Source: CAWUEX02 sp963921305 (GTDB taxonomy: Bacteria > Pseudomonadota > Alphaproteobacteria > Rhodospirillales > Rhodospirillaceae). From it: DNA of 64,000 nt. Numbering within the stretch: the first letter of the stretch is position 1; the number at the start of each line of letters is the position of its first letter. The stretch covers positions 2,666,001 to 2,730,000 of the forward strand of contig CAWUEX030000002.1 in assembly GCA_963921305.4 (NCBI GenBank), given 5' to 3'. Below, one piece after another: positions 36,458 to 45,825 of this stretch. The notes under the pieces are model-generated. The model did not search any database, had not been told where the DNA came from, and worked only from the letters and a program-made list of their open reading frames with translations. The position numbers and the translations under genes are program-made.

Positions 36458-36979
36458 TCATTCGAGATCACGCGGCTTCGTGTAATCCACTAGAGTCCCG
36501 CTATTGGGCATCAGTTTTGTCCAATTCCTAATGTCGAGCCGTAGCTGAGTCAGTGCTCCCGTCGGATACTTAACTGAGACATCGGCCCAGGCTTTGTCAT
36601 TGTGAGTGGCTCCGGGGTCGAGCAAAAGGCTGACAAGTTGCTCCATAGACGGATTGTGCCCAACACAAAGGACACGCTTCGCCGGGTCACAGTGGGACAG
36701 AGCAACGAGAACCGTTTCAGGCGCGGCTAGGTACAGTGAGTCTTTGTATTCGACTCTCAGGTCTGGCCACTTCTTTAAAAGTGCTGCGACGGTTTGACGG
36801 GTACGGACGGCCGTCGAGCACAGCACGTGGTCAGGGCGTAGTCCCCCAGCATGCATATGTTTCGCGATCGCTTTCGCGGCACGCCGGCCGCGTTGATTAA
36901 GGGGGCGTTCATGATCCGGCAGGCCGTCCTGACTCCAGCTTGACTTTGCATGGCGCAGAAGCATCAGCTCGACAGTCAC
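36458..36979 (-). CDS. SixA-like histidine phosphatase
   Basis: A 173-residue histidine phosphatase. LMLLRHAKSSW (near residue 5-15) holds the RH motif with the catalytic histidine, RPLNQRGRRAAKAIAKHM follows, and VLCVGHNPSMEQL near residue 102 carries the second histidine. E. coli SixA removes phosphate from phosphohistidine proteins. GTG at 36979 with AAAGGG eight bases upstream is a better start than the more distant upstream candidate at 37033. It converges with hdaA, three bases apart, and is divergent from ppk. Confidence 0.85.
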   Translation of the reverse strand: MTVELMLLRHAKSSWSQDGLPDHERPLNQRGRRAAKAIAKHMHAGGLRPDHVLCSTAVRTRQTVAALLKKWPDLRVEYKDSLYLAAPETVLVALSHCDPAKRVLCVGHNPSMEQLVSLLLDPGATHNDKAWADVSVKYPTGALTQLRLDIRNWTKLMPNSGTLVDYTKPRDLE

Positions 36980-37019
36980 ATTTTTGGCCCTTTCATCGAC
37001 AACATAAGCGCGGTCATGG

Positions 37020-37058
37020 TACAGTGATAACACTGTAACTCATTGCAATTTAGTTACA
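37020..37058. repeat. Palindromes between sixA and ppk
   Basis: TACAGTG (37020-37026) and CACTGTA (37031-37037) form a perfect inverted repeat with a four-base centre. Overlapping it, TGTAACT (37034-37040) and AGTTACA (37052-37058) form a second perfect seven-base inverted repeat with an 11-base centre. They lie 41 bases above the sixA start and about 90 bases above ppk, a likely operator or promoter region for one or both genes. Confidence 0.5.
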
Positions 37059-37150
37059 TTTTGGTGCAAGGCGATTGGGCGCTATCAGCATCAGGCCTCC
37101 AGCCGATAGAGTAGCCAATTGAGAAAACGAACCCCTTTGGGAAGGATTGC

Positions 37151-39316
37151 GTGACCCCTCAAGACTCAAGTCCGGCGAGCGATGTCGCAACGCCGCCCCA
37201 GATCGATCCAGAGAGTTCCGAACGGTTCATCAATCGGGAACTCTCCTGGCTGGCGTTTAATACCCGCGTCCTCGAGGAGGCCGAGAACGTTCGTCACCCA
37301 TTGCTTGAGCGTGTGCGTTTTCTCTCGATTTCCGCCTCAAATCTCGACGAATTCTATATGGTCCGCGTCGCGGGCCTCAAAGGTCAGGTGAGGGCAGGTG
37401 TGAGTCAGCGCAGCGCCGATGGTCTAACGCCATCGGAACAACTGCTGCAGATTAACGCAGTTGTCCGCGACCTCTTCAAACATCAAGACCGGTGCTGGGA
37501 ACAGCTGCAAAGTGAGCTGGACAAGGAAGGAATTCACGTTGTTGAGCTGGATGAGCTGACAAAATCGGACAAGGCGTGGCTCGAAGATCGTTTTCTCGAT
37601 CATATTTTTCCAGTGCTAACGCCGTTGGCCATTGATCCAGCGCATCCGTTTCCCTTTATCCCCAACCTTGGACTGTCTTTGATTCTGCAGCTTGTGCGGA
37701 TCGAAAACGGCGAAGCCATGCGCGCCTTGGTACCCATGCCGTCTCAGGTGGATCGCTTTGTTCGTCTCAAAGGCCGTCAGATCCGCTTTATCGCGCTCGA
37801 AGACGTGATCATGCTGTTCTGCAACAAGCTCTTTCCCGGCTTCAAGGTGCTCCAGTCGGGTGTGTTTCGCGTCATTCGCGACAGCGAAATGGAGATTGAC
37901 GAAGAAGCGCAAGATCTCGTCCAGAGCTTCGAAACCGCTCTTAAGCGCCGGCGGCGGGGCAGCTGCATTCGGCTAAAAGTGAGCACGAACACACCCGACG
38001 ACCAGGTCAAACTGATCTGTGACGAGCTTGAGGTGTCGACAGATGACATGTTCAAGATCGACGGCATGATCGGCCTGGCCGATATCAGCCAGTTGATCAC
38101 GGATGAACGGCCCGACCTTCAGTTTGAGCCGTACAACGCCCGTTTTCCGGAGCGAATCAGAGACTACGGCGGCGACAGCTTTGCGGCCATTCGCAAGAAA
38201 GACATCGTCGTTCATCATCCCTATGAATCGTTTGATGCCGTGGTCCAGTTCCTGCGCCAAGCCGCCCGGGATCCAAACGTCGTTTCCATCAAGCAAACGC
38301 TCTATCGCACAAGTAAGGACTCACCGATTGTGCAGGCTCTCATCGAAGCCGCGGACGCTGGCAAGTCTGTGACGGCGATGGTCGAGCTCAAGGCACGGTT
38401 TGATGAAGAAGCCAACATCCGGTGGGCGCGCGATCTGGAACGAGCCGGCGTGAACGTGGTGTACGGTTTTGTCGACCTGAAGACCCACGCCAAAATCTCT
38501 CTGGTGACCCGGCGGGAGGGCAATGCCCTGAACTCCTACGTTCACTTCGGCACCGGCAACTATCACCCCGTGACGGCGAAGGTTTACACTGATCTCTCGT
38601 TTTTCACATGTGACCCGGCGCTCTGCCGCGACGCCAACCGGGCGTTCAATTTCATGACTGGATATGCCCGTCCGGACTCTCTCGAGAAACTGGCGATTGC
38701 GCCCATTGGTTTGATGGAAAAACTCGATGATTTGATCGACCGCGAAATTGCCTTCGCCAACGAGGGCAAGCCCGCAGCTATTTGGGCCAAGATGAACTCT
38801 TTGGTCGATCCCAAGATCATTGACGCACTGTATGAAGCGTCGCAGGCCGGCGTGCAGATCGAGCTTATCGTTCGCGGAATTTGCTGCCTTCGGCCAGGCG
38901 TGCCTGGGCTATCAGAAAATATTCACGTGAAAAGTATCGTCGGGCGGTTTTTGGAGCATTCCCGCATCTACGTATTTGGCAATGGGCATCCGGTGCCGTC
39001 CCGCCACGCCAAAGTCTATATCTCCTCAGCTGACTGGATGACGCGCAACTTGGTGAACCGGGTCGAGACGTTCGTGCCTATCGAGAACCATACGGTTCAT
39101 CAGCAAGTTCTTGACCAGATCATGGTCGCCAATATCAACGATAACTTGCAGAGTTGGTCGCTTGCACCGGACGGAACATTCAAGCGCGATACGCCAAGTG
39201 GTACCCCCTTCAGTGCCCACGACTACTTCATGAACAATCCCAGCCTCTCAGGCCAGGGCAGTGCCCTTGAGCAGGCCAAAAAGCGCCTGCCCAAACTGGT
39301 TCCAAGCCGCCGCTAA
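37151..39316 (+). CDS. ppk: Polyphosphate kinase (PPK1)
   Basis: PPK1 polymerises the terminal phosphate of ATP into inorganic polyphosphate. The 721-residue protein is of standard length. RFINRELSWLAFNTRVLEEA opens the N domain; the phospholipase-D-like catalytic core has KTHAKISLVTRREG near residue 443, which carries the histidine that is phosphorylated, and SRHAKVYISSADWMTRNL near 617 with the second histidine. The start is a GTG at 37151 with GGGAAGGA upstream. ppx follows 43 bases later, pairing polyphosphate synthesis with degradation. Confidence 0.97.
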   Translation: MTPQDSSPASDVATPPQIDPESSERFINRELSWLAFNTRVLEEAENVRHPLLERVRFLSISASNLDEFYMVRVAGLKGQVRAGVSQRSADGLTPSEQLLQINAVVRDLFKHQDRCWEQLQSELDKEGIHVVELDELTKSDKAWLEDRFLDHIFPVLTPLAIDPAHPFPFIPNLGLSLILQLVRIENGEAMRALVPMPSQVDRFVRLKGRQIRFIALEDVIMLFCNKLFPGFKVLQSGVFRVIRDSEMEIDEEAQDLVQSFETALKRRRRGSCIRLKVSTNTPDDQVKLICDELEVSTDDMFKIDGMIGLADISQLITDERPDLQFEPYNARFPERIRDYGGDSFAAIRKKDIVVHHPYESFDAVVQFLRQAARDPNVVSIKQTLYRTSKDSPIVQALIEAADAGKSVTAMVELKARFDEEANIRWARDLERAGVNVVYGFVDLKTHAKISLVTRREGNALNSYVHFGTGNYHPVTAKVYTDLSFFTCDPALCRDANRAFNFMTGYARPDSLEKLAIAPIGLMEKLDDLIDREIAFANEGKPAAIWAKMNSLVDPKIIDALYEASQAGVQIELIVRGICCLRPGVPGLSENIHVKSIVGRFLEHSRIYVFGNGHPVPSRHAKVYISSADWMTRNLVNRVETFVPIENHTVHQQVLDQIMVANINDNLQSWSLAPDGTFKRDTPSGTPFSAHDYFMNNPSLSGQGSALEQAKKRLPKLVPSRR

Positions 39317-39359
39317 ACCTGCTATCAGCGCTAGCACGTAGTTGAGGTGAGAGAGCCCT

Positions 39360-40856
39360 GTGCCTGACGATAGCGCCACGTTGGCGGTTCGCCACAAGCC
39401 CGTCGGTGTCATTGATATCGGATCGAATTCCGTCCGGCTGGTGGTGTACAGCGGGGTGATGCGCACCCCGATCCCTATCTATAACGAAAAGTCGATCTGC
39501 GCGCTCGGGCGTGACCTCGAAACAACCGGGAAGCTCAGTCCTGAGGGTGTGGATAAAACGCTCAATGCACTGCGCCGGTTCACGACGTTGGCGGATGCTA
39601 TGGGGCTCGCGCGCCTCGAGGTGCTGGGGACGGCGGCCATTCGTGATGCCAAGGATGGCACTGAGTTTGTAGATTTCGTCGCTAGAGAGACCGGGTTGCA
39701 GATCCGGGTTTTGAGCGGCAAGCAAGAGGCTAAGCGCAGCGCCCTCGGCGTCTTGTGCGGCATTCCTGACGCGGACGGCATGGTTGCCGACCTAGGCGGC
39801 GGTAGCGTCGAGCTTGTGGATGTCTGCCGGGGCAGCTTCAATCACCACGCCACGCTCCCGCTGGGAACGTTGCGATTGGCTGAATCGTCCGGAAATGATC
39901 CGGCCAAGGCCCTCAAAATTATCAATAAACACTTCGATCAAGAGAAATGGATCGCAGGCGTCAAGGGGCGTTCTGTATACGCTGTCGGTGGTGCATGGCG
40001 CGCGCTGGCCCGGGTGTGTATTGCTCATATGAACTACCCGTTGCATGTGCTCGATAACTTTACCCTCACCCGGCAACAAGCCATTTCGTTGTTTGGTTTG
40101 ATTGCCCATTTGAGCCAACAGACGCTTGAGAAGATACGGGGCGTCGATAAATCACGTCTCGCAACCTTGCCGAACGCAGCCATGATGCTGGAGCGTCTCC
40201 TTGAAATCGCTCAACCAGAAAATCTTGTGTTCTCGATTTATGGAATGCGGGAGGGGCAATTCTACAAGGACCTCCCGGACGACCTGAAGTCTGTCGACCC
40301 TGTAATCAGCGCGGCAGAACACATGTGCCGGTCAGCCGGACGAGACCCAAATACCGGTTATGAAACGTATGAGTGGCTATCGCCTCTGTTCCCCGGGGAA
40401 ACCGAGGATCAGGCGAAGTTGCGCCTCGCCGCCTGCCTGATGCGGGACGTGTGTTGGTCTGAGCATGCCGATTACCGGGCTGAGCAGGCTTTCCTTCGCG
40501 TGCTCAGGCTGCCGTTCATGGGGCTTGAGCATGAAGACCGGGCGGGCCTCGCACTTGCGCTGTTTTATCGCTACCGGACAGACGACACCACGCCGACCAT
40601 CGATCAGGCCCATGCCATGCTCGACGATGAGCGTATACACCGTGTCCGGACCATCGGCCTAGCCCTCCGGCTGACATATGCGTTGACCGGGGGGACGTCG
40701 GGTGTGTTGCCCAAGGCCAAAATCGATTGTGGGGAGTCCACCGTGATTCTGTCTTTGCCGAAGGATGAACCAGTCTTTGGATCCGGGTCTTATGCCAAAC
40801 GGCTCTCGCGCCTTGCCAATCACATCAATAAGTCGGGCAAGATCGAGTGGATTTGA
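39360..40856 (+). CDS. ppx: Ppx/GppA family exopolyphosphatase
   Basis: This family removes terminal phosphates from polyphosphate, or from pppGpp in GppA. The 498-residue product has the sugar-kinase/ASKHA phosphate loops GVIDIGSNSVRLVVY (about 13-27) and ADLGGGSVELVDV (about 143-155). The C-terminal half has an HD-like helical region, giving the longer form of the family. A GTG start is used. Its position after ppk favours exopolyphosphatase; GppA activity cannot be excluded. Confidence 0.92.
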   Translation: MPDDSATLAVRHKPVGVIDIGSNSVRLVVYSGVMRTPIPIYNEKSICALGRDLETTGKLSPEGVDKTLNALRRFTTLADAMGLARLEVLGTAAIRDAKDGTEFVDFVARETGLQIRVLSGKQEAKRSALGVLCGIPDADGMVADLGGGSVELVDVCRGSFNHHATLPLGTLRLAESSGNDPAKALKIINKHFDQEKWIAGVKGRSVYAVGGAWRALARVCIAHMNYPLHVLDNFTLTRQQAISLFGLIAHLSQQTLEKIRGVDKSRLATLPNAAMMLERLLEIAQPENLVFSIYGMREGQFYKDLPDDLKSVDPVISAAEHMCRSAGRDPNTGYETYEWLSPLFPGETEDQAKLRLAACLMRDVCWSEHADYRAEQAFLRVLRLPFMGLEHEDRAGLALALFYRYRTDDTTPTIDQAHAMLDDERIHRVRTIGLALRLTYALTGGTSGVLPKAKIDCGESTVILSLPKDEPVFGSGSYAKRLSRLANHINKSGKIEWI

Positions 40857-40874
40857 GAGGAGAGAACGCGGCGC

Positions 40875-42029
40875 CTAGCCCCTGTCTAAGACTTCCACCG
40901 CCTTCGACGAGTCAGATAACGCCAGAGCAATTTTTCCGTGTTTGAGGCGCAGCGCATCTCCGCCAAACAAATCACGCCGCCAGCCCTTTAACGCGGAAAC
41001 GCCGGCGTCGTCGTCGCAAGCAATTCGTTCCAAGTCGTCAACCGTGGCCACCAGCTTCACAGCCACGTCGTTGGCCTCGCATCGTGCTTTGAGCAGAACC
41101 TTCAATAAATCGATCATTGGGCCGAGTCCCGAAGGTTTTTCCAAAGGCCTAGGAACCTTTGGGCAAGCCTCATCCGGAAGGTCCATGCCCCGCTGAATCG
41201 CTGCAAAGATATCCTGCGCATACTTGCTGCGGGCTAGATGTTTGGACAGGCGCGTGCGGCCCAGCGCTTTCTCGGTCGTCGGCTTCAGGGCCGCCAGTTC
41301 GACCAAAGCGTCGTCTTTGATGATCCGCCGCCTTGGCACATTCTGGCTCTGAGCGGTTCGCTCCCGCCATGCGGCAATCTCTTTCAGAATGGCCAAGAAG
41401 CGGGGCTTCTTTTCGCGGCTTTTGACGCGGTGCCAGGCTTCATCGGGATCAAGGGCATAGGTCTCCGGACTTGTCAGTGTCGCCATCTCTTCATCGAGCC
41501 AGGGTGTGCGTCCTGAACTGTCCAGTTTGGCTTTCAGTTTTTCATAGATCACGCGTAAGTGCGTGACGTCTGCAAGTGCGTATTTGAGCTGCTTTTCCGT
41601 CAGGGGGCGGCGCGACCAGTCGGTAAAACGCTGGCTTTTGTCCACGCGCTCTTTCACCAGCCGGGAGACAAGAGTTTCGTATCCCACGGACTCACCAAAC
41701 CCGCACACCATGGCGGCGACCTGGCTGTCGAACAGAGGCTGAGGAATCAAGTCAGCCTTGTGATAGAAGATTTCCAAATCCTGGCGGGCTGCGTGGAACA
41801 CCTTCACAACCGAGGTGTCGCGGAAGAGATCGTACAGAGGTGTTAGATCCAAACCGTCCGCCAAAGCGTCGATACAGTGGGCTTCATCCGGCCCGGCGAC
41901 TTGGATCAGGCAGAGCAGGGGCCAGTAGGTTGTTTCCCGGTGAAATTCGGTATCGACCGTAATGTAGTTTGCCTTCGCGAGGCGGTCGCACAGGGCGGTG
42001 AGATCGGTGGTCGACGTGATAAGGTCCAT
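40875..42029 (-). CDS. rnd: Ribonuclease D
   Basis: RNase D trims tRNA 3' ends and other small RNAs. The 384-residue protein has the DEDDy exonuclease residues: VDTEFHRE near residue 26, FHAARQDLEIFYH near 80, and YALADVTHL near 155, where tyrosine and aspartate are conserved. An HRDC domain lies at about 205-285 (SREKKPRFLAILKEIAAWRE). The ATG at 42029 (MDLITST) is preferred to one 36 bases upstream. It faces ppx and is divergent from aspS. Confidence 0.94.
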   Translation of the reverse strand: MDLITSTTDLTALCDRLAKANYITVDTEFHRETTYWPLLCLIQVAGPDEAHCIDALADGLDLTPLYDLFRDTSVVKVFHAARQDLEIFYHKADLIPQPLFDSQVAAMVCGFGESVGYETLVSRLVKERVDKSQRFTDWSRRPLTEKQLKYALADVTHLRVIYEKLKAKLDSSGRTPWLDEEMATLTSPETYALDPDEAWHRVKSREKKPRFLAILKEIAAWRERTAQSQNVPRRRIIKDDALVELAALKPTTEKALGRTRLSKHLARSKYAQDIFAAIQRGMDLPDEACPKVPRPLEKPSGLGPMIDLLKVLLKARCEANDVAVKLVATVDDLERIACDDDAGVSALKGWRRDLFGGDALRLKHGKIALALSDSSKAVEVLDRG

Positions 42030-42219
42030 GGGCGCGTTCTTACTGGGTTGCTGGGCGGTCTGCAATGGGGCTTAGGGGGGAGCAAAGGATCGCGCCAAAC
42101 CCTTAATTTTGGCTCAAAATCGCGCTGTTAGCCTTGACAAATGAGGCCGTTCGGTGTGGTTTCTCGCCCGTCGTCCGGACCGTCCGTCCGGCTCGTTTTT
42201 CCGTCCAAGGGACCCGGTC

Positions 42220-44028
42220 ATGCACCGATACAGAACGCACACCTGTGGCGCGTTGCGCCTTGAAGACGCTGGCAGCGAAGCCCGGATCTCCGGCTGGGTT
42301 CACCGCAAACGCGATCACGGCAATCTGCTGTTTATCGACCTGCGTGACCAATTCGGTGTTACCCAGTGCGTGGTTGATACGTCGAGCCCTGTCTTCTCCA
42401 CCCTGGACGACGCCCGTCCGGAGAGCGTGTTGTGTGTGACGGGCAAGGTGGTTGAGCGCACCGAAGATACCGTGAACGACAAACTTCCCACGGGCCGTGT
42501 CGAAGTGCAGGTGGCTGAGGTTGAAGTGCTGTCCACGTCCGAGGTGCTGCCGATCCAGGTTTATGGTGACAGTGATTTTCCCGAAGACCTGCGACTCAAG
42601 TATCGTTTTCTCGATTTGCGCCGCGAAGAAATGCGCAACAACATCCTGCTGCGCTCCCAGGTCATCGCCAGTATCCGCCGGCGGATGATCGAATCCGGCT
42701 TTACGGAATTCCAGACCCCCATTCTCACCGCGTCGTCGCCGGAAGGCGCTCGCGACTTCCTGGTGCCGTCCCGGCTGCATCCCGGACGGTTCTATGCCCT
42801 GCCTCAGGCGCCGCAGATCTTTAAGCAGTTGGTCATGGTGTCGGGCTTTGATCGGTACTTCCAAATCGCTCCCTGCTTCCGTGATGAAGACGGCCGTGCT
42901 GACCGGTCGCCCGGCGAGTTTTATCAGCTCGATCTTGAGATGGCGTTTGTCACCCAGGAAGACGTGTTCGAGGCAATTGAACCGGTGATTGGCGGCGTGT
43001 TTGCCGAGTTCGCCGGCGAGCGCAAGGTCACCGAAGGCCGCTGGCGCCAGATTCCGTACGCCGAATCCATGATGACCTATGGCACCGACAAGCCCGATTT
43101 GCGTAATCCGCTGTTGATTACCGACGTGACCGAAGCGTTTAAAGGGTCCTCATTCGGATTATTCGCCAAGAATATCGACAAGGGCGCCATCGTCCGCGCG
43201 ATTCCCGGTCCGGGGTCTGCGGGGCAGCCCCGCAGCTTCTTCGACAAGCTCAACGACTGGGCCCGTAGCGAAGGGGCCGGCGGGCTCGGCTACATCATTT
43301 TTGAGGCGGATGGCGGGGCTAAAGGGCCAATCGCCAAGAATTTGGATGACGGGCGGGTACAGGCGATCCGCGACACCACAGGTGTTGGGCCCGGGGACAG
43401 CGTTTTCTTTGTCTGTGATAAACCGACGGCGGCAGAGAAATTTGCTGGCGCCGTGCGCACCAAGATTTGCGATGAGCTTGATCTTCTTGAAAAGGATCGT
43501 TTCGATCTGTGCTGGATCGTCGATTACCCGATGTATGAGCGGGATGAGGCGACGGGCGAAATCGATTTCAGCCACAATCCATTTTCCATGCCGCAAGGCG
43601 GCTTGGACGCACTGGAAAGCATGGATCCGCTCGAGATCGTCGCCTATCAGTACGACATCGTCTGCAATGGCGTTGAACTATGCTCCGGTGCCATCCGGAA
43701 TCACCGCCCCGATATCATGGTGAAGGCGTTCTCTATCGCCGGCTATGACGAATCGGTCGTGGAGGAGCGGTTCGGTGGCATGTTCAACGCCTTTAAGTTC
43801 GGCGCACCGCCGCACGGCGGGGCGGCCCCTGGGATCGACCGCATCGTGATGTTACTGGCAGATACGCCAAACATCCGCGAGGTGACGCTATTCCCGATGA
43901 ACAACCAGGCTGAAGACCTGATGATGCAGGCGCCGAACGAGGTGAGCGAGCAGCAACTCAAAGAGCTGCACATCAAGCTTAACCTGCCCAAAGAAATTAA
44001 GACGGACGGCGAGTCGCCCGCGGCCTAG
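42220..44028 (+). CDS. aspS: Aspartyl-tRNA synthetase
   Basis: AspRS charges tRNA(Asp) with aspartate. The 602-residue protein is of bacterial type. The N-terminal OB-fold starts MHRYRTHTCGALR and includes SGWVHRKRDHGNLLFIDLRD. The class II catalytic core has FLDLRREEMRNNI, the bacterial insertion domain (about 290-420) and motif 3 HGGAAPGIDRIVMLL near residue 553. Some alphaproteobacterial AspRS also act on tRNA(Asn); this cannot be judged here. The ATG at 42220 gives the conserved N terminus although the frame is open upstream. Confidence 0.97.
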   Translation: MHRYRTHTCGALRLEDAGSEARISGWVHRKRDHGNLLFIDLRDQFGVTQCVVDTSSPVFSTLDDARPESVLCVTGKVVERTEDTVNDKLPTGRVEVQVAEVEVLSTSEVLPIQVYGDSDFPEDLRLKYRFLDLRREEMRNNILLRSQVIASIRRRMIESGFTEFQTPILTASSPEGARDFLVPSRLHPGRFYALPQAPQIFKQLVMVSGFDRYFQIAPCFRDEDGRADRSPGEFYQLDLEMAFVTQEDVFEAIEPVIGGVFAEFAGERKVTEGRWRQIPYAESMMTYGTDKPDLRNPLLITDVTEAFKGSSFGLFAKNIDKGAIVRAIPGPGSAGQPRSFFDKLNDWARSEGAGGLGYIIFEADGGAKGPIAKNLDDGRVQAIRDTTGVGPGDSVFFVCDKPTAAEKFAGAVRTKICDELDLLEKDRFDLCWIVDYPMYERDEATGEIDFSHNPFSMPQGGLDALESMDPLEIVAYQYDIVCNGVELCSGAIRNHRPDIMVKAFSIAGYDESVVEERFGGMFNAFKFGAPPHGGAAPGIDRIVMLLADTPNIREVTLFPMNNQAEDLMMQAPNEVSEQQLKELHIKLNLPKEIKTDGESPAA

Positions 44029-44047
44029 CAACAGCCGGTGGCAGTTT

Positions 44048-44656
44048 TTATTCCGCGACCGAGAATTGAGATACGAAACCACGAGACCTGCTGTAGTCCA
44101 CCAGCATCTCGTGGAACGGCTCAAAATATTGAGCCATCAGATTGACATCGCCGGGCGGAAAAATCTCCAGGTCGGGTGCGCTGTTGATCTGCGCTAGAAC
44201 GTTCTGAATTTCGTTCACTTGCCTGTCTCTCAACTCCGGGCTCACCGCATCGTTCTGCTCGTAATGCTCCATAAAAGCCCCCAAGGCATTGTGCTGCTCG
44301 GAGTACTTAAGGATGGAGTTGCGCAGCGTGAACAAGTAGCTGACAAGATACTCGCCGCGCCCCGGTTCCCAGCCAAGCTGCTGGAATACCGTTGCTTGAA
44401 CGCCGCGGCGGATTGCCGCTTCGCCCCCGGGGCTGCCTCCCACGTTACGGTACTCTGCAATGGCATTATCCACTTCGGCCATGACGACCGGATAGTCCTC
44501 GATCATTCTCTCGATTTCTGATGCGGAAACCGTCGTCTCGGCTTCAATCTCTTCGGTTTCAGCGAAAGGATTGGGCCAGTCCGGCCCCATGATGAGGGCG
44601 GACAAAATCGCGGCCACTGCAACCGTGATGAGAAACGAATTCAGGCCTTTGCTCAC
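44048..44656 (-). CDS. Hypothetical membrane-anchored protein
   Basis: I do not recognise this protein. From the GTG at 44656 it has 202 residues: a single hydrophobic segment near residues 5-24 (NSFLITVAVAAILSALIMG) and an acidic stretch rich in E and T. A largely helical domain follows, with conserved-looking EYRNVGGSPGGEAAIRRGVQ and PGRGEYLVSYLFTLRNSILKY. An ATG at 44701 would add 15 residues. The topology suggests an anchored periplasmic protein. It is transcribed toward aspS and lies downstream of the GGDEF gene on the same strand. Confidence 0.65.
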   Translation of the reverse strand: MSKGLNSFLITVAVAAILSALIMGPDWPNPFAETEEIEAETTVSASEIERMIEDYPVVMAEVDNAIAEYRNVGGSPGGEAAIRRGVQATVFQQLGWEPGRGEYLVSYLFTLRNSILKYSEQHNALGAFMEHYEQNDAVSPELRDRQVNEIQNVLAQINSAPDLEIFPPGDVNLMAQYFEPFHEMLVDYSRSRGFVSQFSVAE

Positions 44657-44768
44657 CTGGCACCACCCACTGTTAACGGGGCCTGATCTTACCTGATTCA
44701 AGCGTTACAAGTGTTAATGAGATTGGGTGCGCCGGGAACGGGCTAGGAAAGGCAGGCAGACCTGGAGA

Positions 44769-45488
44769 TCAGCGGACCGAAATGCCTTTCTTGGACTTGC
44801 GCTCCATTTTGATCTTGTACATCGCCTTATCGGCGCTGGCGAGCAGCTCATCTAGTTCCGCATTCGCCGAGTACATGTGAACGCCGCAGCTGGCTTTGAT
44901 GGGAATTTGAATCTCATTCCACGATGCGTAGGCGTTGTTCAGCTTCTTATCGAGTTCATGGGCGCGGCGCACACCATTGCGCTTGTTCGACCGCGGCAGC
45001 AAAATCGCGAACTCGTCGCCGCCCAGACGGCCGACGTAGTCTGTACCCCGCACCTGGCCGCCGATGATGGTTGCGGCAGCCCTCAAAACTTCGTCTCCCG
45101 CGGCGTGACCATAGGTGTCGTTAACAGGCTTGAACTCGTCGAGGTCGACGAAAATCATCACGCCGCCAACGCCATGACGGCGAGCGACATGTAATTCATG
45201 GGAAAGCTGCGCTTCAAAACCGCGGCGATTGAGAACCTTGGTGAGTTCATCGGTGGTGGCCAAAGCTTCCAGTTCAGCGATACGTTGATCTTGCTGACGC
45301 AGATGGTCGGAAATCTCAGCGACCAAGCTGCTGGCGGCCTCGGCGAATTTGCCGATCGCTGGCGTCTCTTCAGCCACTGGGCTGACTTCTTCGGCGAAGC
45401 GGACAAAGTCCGAAAGTTTGCCTTTCAGATCCTCATCCGGAAGTTCACTGGCAATACCGATAATGTTGGCTCGCTGAGATTGCGCCAT
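44769..45488 (-). CDS. GGDEF domain diguanylate cyclase
   Basis: A 239-residue cytosolic protein that makes cyclic di-GMP from two GTP. The first 75 residues are helical and end in a probable coiled coil (QQDQRIAELEALATTDELTKV). The GGDEF domain has FVDLDEFKPVNDTYGHAAGDEVL and the intact active-site motif GGDEF (156-160). RGTD at 147-150, five residues before it, matches the RxxD inhibitory I-site. There is no membrane segment or sensory domain. ATG 45488 has AAGGGG upstream. Confidence 0.92.
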   Translation of the reverse strand: MAQSQRANIIGIASELPDEDLKGKLSDFVRFAEEVSPVAEETPAIGKFAEAASSLVAEISDHLRQQDQRIAELEALATTDELTKVLNRRGFEAQLSHELHVARRHGVGGVMIFVDLDEFKPVNDTYGHAAGDEVLRAAATIIGGQVRGTDYVGRLGGDEFAILLPRSNKRNGVRRAHELDKKLNNAYASWNEIQIPIKASCGVHMYSANAELDELLASADKAMYKIKMERKSKKGISVR

Positions 45489-45494
45489 GCCCAA

Positions 45495-45825
45495 TATTCC
45501 CCTTATAGAGGGTCAAATAAAAAAATAGAAACTAGGTCCCCGTCACGGTGACCGGTAATGTGGGCTGGTAGAGCGAAACCCGTCAACCATACTTCCGAGC
45601 GGACACACGCCTGATTGGGGCTTACAGCCGCTGTCAGGTTTGGCGATTGATCTATGGGACCCGAGATCGCTGTGACTTCACAATAAAAGTAATGAAAATC
45701 AACAGGTTGTAAGATTGCGATTGGGACTGTTCGGTCGGCGAGAGGCGCTGATCAAAAATGGACAGGGCGGATAAGCTCAAGAGAGGCGGCTGGCTGGGCC
45801 AGGCTGATGAGGTGGAATTTCGTAT
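45495..45825. other. 330-base intergenic gap with no recognised gene
   Basis: This interval separates the divergent GGDEF and eipB genes. I see no coding frame or RNA gene. It has a short symmetric element GTCAC-G-GTGAC (45542-45552) and a locally AT-rich stretch at about 45678-45715, which may hold the eipB promoter. Confidence 0.5.

Noticed and set aside
44029..44060. GCCGGTGGC followed by AGTTTTTATT after aspS
   Set aside because: The stem is only three base pairs, too weak to claim as a terminator despite the T-run.
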